Positions 59,340 through 64,000 of a stretch of 64,000 nucleotides of DNA are shown here, one piece after another (position 1 is the stretch's first letter; each line of letters begins with the position of its first letter). The notes under the pieces are model-generated. The model was not told the origin of the DNA. It saw only the letters and a list, made by a program, of their open reading frames with translations, and made no database searches. A program made the position numbers and the translations under genes. The stretch is from Pseudomonas sp. Q11 (lineage in GTDB: Bacteria > Pseudomonadota > Gammaproteobacteria > Pseudomonadales > Pseudomonadaceae): the NCBI RefSeq assembly GCF_024494355.1, contig NZ_JAKNQY010000012.1, positions 1 through 64,000 on the forward strand, read 5' to 3'.

Positions 59340-60674
59340 TTACTTCACAGCAGCAGGGGTTGGGCCTTCGGCCACGCCCAGGTCATCTTCTTCACGGGTA
59401 TCGGAGATGCCGCGACCACCGGAAGCCAGTTCGCTCTGCAACTGGTCTTCGTCCAGCTCCTTGACCCACTTGGCAACCACGAGGGTCGCGACGGCATTGC
59501 CCACCAGGTTGGTCAAGGCGCGGGCTTCGGACATGAAGCGGTCGATACCCAGGATCAGCGCCAGGCCGGCCACCGGCAGGTGACCCACGGCCGACAGGGT
59601 CGCCGCCAGCACGATGAAGCCGCTACCGGTCACACCGGCAGCACCTTTGGACGACAGCAGCAGCACCAGCAACAGGGTGATCTGGTGAGTCAGGTCCATC
59701 GGAGTGTCGGTGGCCTGGGCGATGAACACCGCAGCCATGGTCAGGTAGATCGAAGTACCGTCGAGGTTGAACGAGTAGCCGGTCGGGATCACCAGACCCA
59801 CCACGGATTTCTGTGCGCCCAGACGCTCCATCTTGATCAGCATGCGTGGCAGGGCCGATTCCGACGAGGAAGTACCCAGCACGATCAGCAGTTCTTCACG
59901 GATGTAACGGATCAGCTTGACGACGCTGAAACCATGGGCCCGGCAGATGGCGCCCAGCACCACCAGCACGAACACCACGCAGGTGATGTAGAAGCAGATC
60001 ATCAACTGGCCCAGTTGCACCAGCGAACCGACACCATAGGCGCCGATGGTGAACGCCATGGCACCGAATGCACCGACAGGCGCCAGTTTCATGATCATGT
60101 TGATGATGTTGAACATCACGTGGGCGAAGCGATCGATGAAGTCCAGCACCGGCTTGCCGTAGGCACCCAGGCGATGCAGGGCGAAACCGAAGATCACCGA
60201 GAACATCAACACTTGCAGGATATCGCCGTTGGCGAACGCGCCGACGATGGTGTTCGGGATCACATTGAGGATGAAGGCCACGATACTCTGGTCTTTACCG
60301 GCCGAGATGTAACCGGCGATCTTGCTGGTGTCCAGGGTAGTCACGTCGATGTGCATGCCGGCGCCCGGTTGCACGACGTTGACCACGACCAGGCCGATCA
60401 ACAGGGCGATAGTGGAGACGACTTCGAAGTACAGCAGCGCGTAGCCACCGGTCTTGCCCACCGACTTCATGTTCTGCATGCCGGCAATACCGCTGACAAC
60501 AGTACAGAAGATGATCGGGGCGATGACCATTTTGATCAGCTTGATGAATCCGTCACCCAGCGGTTTGAGGGCAACGCCGGTCTGGGGATAGAAGTGACCG
60601 AGCAAAATGCCGATGGCAATGGCTACGATCACCTGGAAATACAAGGATTTGTACAGTGGCTGACGAGTCGTCAT
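59340..60674 (-). CDS. dctA: C4-dicarboxylate:cation symporter DctA
   Basis: A 444-residue DAACS carrier: [30 protein letters not shown], serine-rich reentrant loop [15 protein letters not shown] and the [12 protein letters not shown] motif, plus helix 8 [17 protein letters not shown]. It imports succinate, fumarate and malate with sodium/protons. GAGGAAGG is before the ATG. A sigma-54 promoter lies 130 bases upstream and no dctBD is in the window. Confidence 0.96.
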   Translation of the reverse strand: MTTRQPLYKSLYFQVIVAIAIGILLGHFYPQTGVALKPLGDGFIKLIKMVIAPIIFCTVVSGIAGMQNMKSVGKTGGYALLYFEVVSTIALLIGLVVVNVVQPGAGMHIDVTTLDTSKIAGYISAGKDQSIVAFILNVIPNTIVGAFANGDILQVLMFSVIFGFALHRLGAYGKPVLDFIDRFAHVMFNIINMIMKLAPVGAFGAMAFTIGAYGVGSLVQLGQLMICFYITCVVFVLVVLGAICRAHGFSVVKLIRYIREELLIVLGTSSSESALPRMLIKMERLGAQKSVVGLVIPTGYSFNLDGTSIYLTMAAVFIAQATDTPMDLTHQITLLLVLLLSSKGAAGVTGSGFIVLAATLSAVGHLPVAGLALILGIDRFMSEARALTNLVGNAVATLVVAKWVKELDEDQLQSELASGGRGISDTREEDDLGVAEGPTPAAVK

Positions 60675-60741
60675 GGCAAACCTTCCTCAAGTGTCCCGTG
60701 TGACAACATCCACCTGTCGTCCACGAAACCTCAATTGCGAA

Positions 60742-60759
60742 CCCTCCTGCATTGGAGGG
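60742..60759 (-). promoter_or_regulatory. Hairpin in the dctA 5' leader
   Basis: CCCTCC/GGAGGG around TGCATT lies within the predicted leader RNA and displays a ribosome-site-like GGAGG. It could delay or mimic initiation. Confidence 0.3.
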
Positions 60760-60804
60760 ATTTGTTTTGGCGGCTGCACTGCGGCAGACCTGCGGATGCC
60801 TATC

Positions 60805-60833
60805 GCAAGGCCCATGCCATTTTCCGGAAAATG
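60805..60833 (-). promoter_or_regulatory. Sigma-54 promoter of dctA with overlapping 16-bp palindrome
   Basis: On the minus strand TGGCATGGGCCTTGC (60805-60819) has the -24 GG and -12 GC at correct spacing, as known for dctA. CATTTTCCGGAAAATG (60818-60833), a perfect palindrome, overlaps the -24 end and would be a suitable repressor site. Confidence 0.75.
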
Positions 60834-60897
60834 CCTACAACCCTTGAGCCGCAAGGGCTACACGTCGTTAAACACATCTGAACAATCGAACGGAAAT

Positions 60898-60952
60898 GGC
60901 GGATTCCCGCCCACACGGCAGTTCCCGCTCCGGGATTTGGCGGATATCCGCC
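60898..60952 (+). promoter_or_regulatory. Repeated GGCGGATnnCCGCC motif upstream of the AraC gene
   Basis: GGCGGATTCCCGCC (60898-60911) and the perfect palindrome GGCGGATATCCGCC (60939-60952) are 41 bases apart, about four helical turns, and 55-110 bases before the AraC start. Likely operator for the adjacent regulator (inferred). Confidence 0.5.
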
Positions 60953-61007
60953 TTGTCGAGCTGAAGTCCCCTGCTACCATCGGCAGCTCAATAAACGGAT
61001 TCCTGCC

Positions 61008-62006
61008 ATGCGCCAACGCACAATCGCCAGCCACTTTGCCCGCGCCGCCCTGGGTGGCGCGCGCCGGCAAGGTTTCGATCACGTTCCCTTGCTGCAACAG
61101 CTGGGCATCAGCCCCGAGCTGTTGGACGAGCCGCGAGCACGCATAGCGCCAGCACAGTTCGCCGGCCTGTTGCAGGCGCTGCGGCTGGCACTGGGGGATG
61201 AGTATCTGGGGTTTGGTCTGGCCCCGAGTAAACCCGGGACGTTTGCCATGATGTGCCACGCATTGATCCACTGCCGGACCCTGGGCAAGGCCCTTCAGCG
61301 CGGGTTGTTGTTCTACAGCCTGTTCCCGGACGCTCCGAGCCTGACACTTGAGGCGGAAGGGGAACGGGTGCGCCTGAGCCTGGATGAATCGACACTGCGC
61401 GACCCCGACCATTTCCTGGCCGAAAGCCTGCTGGTGATCTGGCATCGCCTCGGCAGCTGGCTAATCGGCCAGCGGATCGGTCTGGAACAGGCGACCTTCA
61501 GCTATGCCAAGCCGGCCCATGGGGCCGAGTACGATCTGTTGTTCCCCTGCCCGCTGGTGTTCCAGGCGCAACGTTGCAGCCTGTTGTTCCACAGCCGCTA
61601 CCTGGACATGCCGTTGCTGCAGGACGAACGAACCCTCAAACACTTTCTCGAACACTCCCCCGCCGACCTGCTGTCACGCCCTGACGATGGCAACAGCCTG
61701 AGCAGCCAGCTACGCCGCCTGCTCAGCCGCGACGCCGCACGCTGGCCGGACCTGGACACCGTCGCCGCGCATTTGCACATCAGTCCGCAGACGTTGCGTC
61801 GGCATCTGCGGGAGGAAGGCACCAGCTTCCAGGAACTCAAGGATCAGTTGCGGCGGGATATCGCCATCTACCATCTGGGACGCGCGGACCTGTCGTTGCA
61901 GCAGATTGCCGAACAGCTGGGGTTCTCTGAACCGTCGGCGTTTCACCGGGCGTTCAAGAAATGGACGGGGGTAACGCCGGGGGCTTATCGGGAGCAGGAG
62001 AGTTGA
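61008..62006 (+). CDS. AraC family transcriptional regulator
   Basis: A 332-residue protein with an N-terminal Arabinose_bd-like ligand domain (about 20-200) and a C-terminal double HTH: PDLDTVAAHLHISPQTLRRHLREEGTSFQELKDQLRRDIA and LSLQQIAEQLGFSEPSAFHRAFKKWTGVTPGAYR. OruR/ArgR-like by architecture; effector unknown. Divergent from dctA, so a role in dicarboxylate or related carbon use is possible but unproven. Confidence 0.88.
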   Translation: MRQRTIASHFARAALGGARRQGFDHVPLLQQLGISPELLDEPRARIAPAQFAGLLQALRLALGDEYLGFGLAPSKPGTFAMMCHALIHCRTLGKALQRGLLFYSLFPDAPSLTLEAEGERVRLSLDESTLRDPDHFLAESLLVIWHRLGSWLIGQRIGLEQATFSYAKPAHGAEYDLLFPCPLVFQAQRCSLLFHSRYLDMPLLQDERTLKHFLEHSPADLLSRPDDGNSLSSQLRRLLSRDAARWPDLDTVAAHLHISPQTLRRHLREEGTSFQELKDQLRRDIAIYHLGRADLSLQQIAEQLGFSEPSAFHRAFKKWTGVTPGAYREQES

Positions 62007-62066
62007 TAGAGAGAGGGGTTGCTGATTTTCAGTGGACACACAACCCGCGCTCCCCTCAGATCAAAA

Positions 62067-62135
62067 TGTGGGAGCATGGCTTGCCCGCGATGGCGCCCTT
62101 GAGACTGCCATCGCGGGCAAGCCCTGCTCCCACAG
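62067..62135. repeat. REPIN
   Basis: GTGGGAGCatggcttgcccgcgatgg and its complement; a subtype (gcttgcccgcga) slightly different from the predominant one. Confidence 0.85.
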
Positions 62136-62164
62136 GTCTGATTCCAGCAGGTATCCGTTAGCAG

Positions 62165-63511
62165 TCAAACCACCGAAAAATGAATCCGAAACGCCGCCCC
62201 GCCCAGCTCTGAGTCCCCCAGGGTCAACCGGGCGCCGTAGCTCTCGATGATGTCTTTGACCACCGCCAGCCCGATGCCCTGCCCTGGGTGCTGGCGATCC
62301 AGCCGCTCGCCACGTTGCAGAATCCGTGCACGTTGATCCGGCGGCACGCCCGGCCCGTCATCCTCGACACACAACTCAATGCCGCCGAGGGTCTGATGCA
62401 CGCTGATGCGCACCTCGCCCAGGCACAGCCGATAGGCGTTTTCCAACAGGTTGCCGAGCATTTCCAGCAAGGCGCCCTGCTCGATCGGCACATGGCACTG
62501 CTCCGGCAGATCGAAGCTGACGTTGACACGCTTGTCGCGATAGACCTTGTCCAGCGTATCGCACAGGCTTTGCAGCACCGGACGCAAGCGCACCTGATGG
62601 CGCACCAGACCGCTTTTGCGCAGGCTGGCGCGCTGCAACTGATAGCCGATCTGCTGGCTCATGCGCTCGATCTGGCTTTGCAGCACCCAGGCCTGCCCAC
62701 GGTCCTCGGCGCGCCGGGCCATGTCTTCACTTACGCCTTGCAGCACCGCCAGCGGGGTTTTCAGGCTATGAGCCAAGTCATCGAGGGAATCACGATAGCG
62801 GCTGCGCTGCTCCCGCTCGCCATGCAACAGGCGGTTGAGGGAGCCGGTCAGGCGCAACAGCTCCCGCGGGTGCTCGGTGCTGAGGCTTTCCCGGCTGCCA
62901 CTTTCGATTTCGTCCAGTTCCTGGCTCAGGCGCCTCAACGCGCGAAGCCCCCAGCTCAGGCCAATCCACAACAGGGCCAACAACACCGCCAGTGCGGCAC
63001 CGAATCCCAGGTAGAGATTTTCCCGCAGGCCGTCGAGCGTCACTTCGTAATCGCGCACCGGTTGCAGGGTGACGAAACTGAACGCCGCGCTCTGGCCGCC
63101 GAGCAGTTTGACTTCGACGTCGTAGACAAAAAACTCCTGGCCGTTGTCTTCGCGGATACGCGCGAACTGATTGCCCTGGCCGTCGTAGCGCGGCGAGTAA
63201 TTGATGTTCTCTTCGCGAGTGGCCTTGGACCGCCACACCAGGCGCCCGTCGCGATCATAGATGTAGCCCAGCAGACGGGCGTCGGCGAGGTTAAAGCGCT
63301 CATCGGGCAATTGCGCCGGCATCTTCAAGCGGTTGTTTTCCACTCGGGCAGCGGAAATGAGTGTGGTCACGTCCGACGCCAGGCGTTGTTCGATGGATTC
63401 CTGCAAGGCGAGGCTGAACGCGCCCTGCATGGCCGGCAACAGCGCCAACATGAACAACACCGCCAGGGTCATGGCGGCCAGCATCAACCGCAGCCGTAGC
63501 GAACGAATCAC
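62165..63511 (-). CDS. phoQ: Sensor histidine kinase PhoQ
   Basis: A 448-residue kinase: N-terminal helix (MIRSLRLRLMLAAMTLAVLFMLALLPAMQGAF), acidic periplasmic sensor, second helix near residue 170, HAMP, H-box SLDDLAHSLKTPLAVLQG and ATP-binding NLLENAYRLCLG / EDDGPGVPP. PhoQ senses low magnesium and cationic peptides. GTG 63511 overlaps the phoP stop (GTGA) and gives 448 residues, the length of the P. aeruginosa protein; a TTG at 63517 is less likely. Confidence 0.92.
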   Translation of the reverse strand: MIRSLRLRLMLAAMTLAVLFMLALLPAMQGAFSLALQESIEQRLASDVTTLISAARVENNRLKMPAQLPDERFNLADARLLGYIYDRDGRLVWRSKATREENINYSPRYDGQGNQFARIREDNGQEFFVYDVEVKLLGGQSAAFSFVTLQPVRDYEVTLDGLRENLYLGFGAALAVLLALLWIGLSWGLRALRRLSQELDEIESGSRESLSTEHPRELLRLTGSLNRLLHGEREQRSRYRDSLDDLAHSLKTPLAVLQGVSEDMARRAEDRGQAWVLQSQIERMSQQIGYQLQRASLRKSGLVRHQVRLRPVLQSLCDTLDKVYRDKRVNVSFDLPEQCHVPIEQGALLEMLGNLLENAYRLCLGEVRISVHQTLGGIELCVEDDGPGVPPDQRARILQRGERLDRQHPGQGIGLAVVKDIIESYGARLTLGDSELGGAAFRIHFSVV

Positions 63512-64000
63512 TGGCAACGCTCGTTGAACAGGTACCCCAGGCCACGCACGGTTTCGATCGGTTTGAAGCCGGCCGGGGCTTCCAGTTTGCGCCGCAGGCG
63601 CCCCACCAGCACTTCAATGACATTGGGGTCACGCTCGTCGTCATCCGGGTAAAGCTGCTCCATCAAGCGGTCCTTGGCGACCACCTGCTGATGATGGCGC
63701 ATCAGGTATTCAAGGATGCGGTATTCATAGGCCGTCAGCGCCAAGGGTTCCTCACCCAGGGACGCCTGTTTGCGATTGAGGTCCAGCAGCAACGGACCGG
63801 CCACGATGGTCGACTGGGTGAAGCCACTGGAACGGCGCAACAACGCGTTAAGGCGGGCCTCCAACTCTTCGAACTGAAACGGCTTGACCACATAGTCGTC
63901 CGCACCGGCGGCGAGGCCTTCGACCTTGTCCTGCCAGTTGCCGCGGGCGGTAAGGATCAGGATCGGGAAGGTCTTGTCCTGGGAGCGCAACCGGCGGATC
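63508..64000 (-). CDS. phoP: Response regulator PhoP, 3' part (start outside window)
   Basis: The visible 163 residues contain the last part of an OmpR-type receiver (LILTARGNWQDKVEGLAAGADDYVVKPFQFEELEARLNALLRR) and its winged-helix DNA-binding domain (LLDLNRKQASLGEEPLALTAYEYRILEYLM...PNVIEVLVGRLRRKL...ETVRGLGYLF). The frame runs open to the window edge. Pairing with phoQ identifies it. Confidence 0.92.
   Translation of the reverse strand, partial: IRRLRSQDKTFPILILTARGNWQDKVEGLAAGADDYVVKPFQFEELEARLNALLRRSSGFTQSTIVAGPLLLDLNRKQASLGEEPLALTAYEYRILEYLMRHHQQVVAKDRLMEQLYPDDDERDPNVIEVLVGRLRRKLEAPAGFKPIETVRGLGYLFNERCQ

Noticed and set aside
59580..60881. 433-residue plus-strand frame opposite dctA
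   Set aside because: Extremely H/Q/D-rich antisense product; dctA motifs are unmistakable and the sigma-54 promoter points the other way.

Overview
The window is a piece of a chromosome from a Pseudomonas of the fluorescens group. Gene content points this way (rdgC, mxtR-type kinase, cob cluster, gacS next to ldhA, phoPQ), as do high-GC coding sequence and the many REP/REPIN palindromes of the GTGGGAGCgagcctgctcgcgat type between genes. Gene order follows blocks I recall from P. aeruginosa (rdgC/mxtR; fadL to cobO; arsC/wrbA to gacS; dctA/phoQ/phoP), joined in a different arrangement. Homology statements come from reading the proteins, not from a database search.

Left part (1-15.9 kb): the 5' part of a tRNA-Val with its promoter; rdgC; a BASS-family transporter; a guanidine exporter gene (sugE/gdx) under a two-hairpin guanidine-II riboswitch; an LplT-PlsC fusion; a TDT-family carrier; a cupin and an MFS exporter divergent from a TetR regulator; a solute-symporter/hybrid histidine kinase (mxtR-like); rmuC; a Sel1-like gene; a long, structured, apparently non-coding stretch before a 74-aa protein; and a 160-aa conserved protein with a structured leader.

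Middle (16-29.5 kb): FadL porin; a marR-MFS-39aa-gpx operon on the minus strand with a shared candidate operator; then the late cobalamin pathway, cobO-cobB-bluB-cbiB-cobC(PLP)-cobQ, a REP cluster, and cobU-cobT-cobC(phosphatase)-cobS, most neighbours overlapping by ATGA. A cobalamin riboswitch with promoter and intrinsic terminator lies upstream of cobO. These genes adenosylate and amidate the corrin ring, make the aminopropanol arm and DMB base, and assemble the nucleotide loop.

Right part (29.5-64 kb): an unrecognised 194-aa protein, a sorbosone-dehydrogenase-like lipoprotein, two NlpC/P60 lipoproteins, hda, an AI-2E-family permease, DUF2066, purM-purN, DUF3108, DUF2058, mazG, relA, rlmD, cysM, a small insertion zone with a Cro/CI-like regulator and a broken SbmA/BacA-type ABC transporter, gacS, ldhA, a zinc-ribbon protein and META lipoprotein, a TlpA-like lipoprotein, arsC-wrbA-DUF2069, a Tag-type glycosylase with ttcA, a Yip1 protein, sprT, a CaiB/BaiF CoA-transferase, dctA with a sigma-54 promoter, an AraC regulator, phoQ and the 3' part of phoP.

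Most of the window is ordinary core genome. The parts that reward a second look are the RNA leaders (guanidine, cobalamin, 14.0-14.86 kb, 15.19-15.38 kb), the marR operon with a predicted leaderless start, a REPIN translated inside cobB, a 26-bp perfect palindrome between relA and mazG, the decayed ABC gene at the cysM-gacS junction, and the palindrome overlapping the dctA sigma-54 promoter. I saw no CRISPR array, prophage, integrase or complete insertion sequence.
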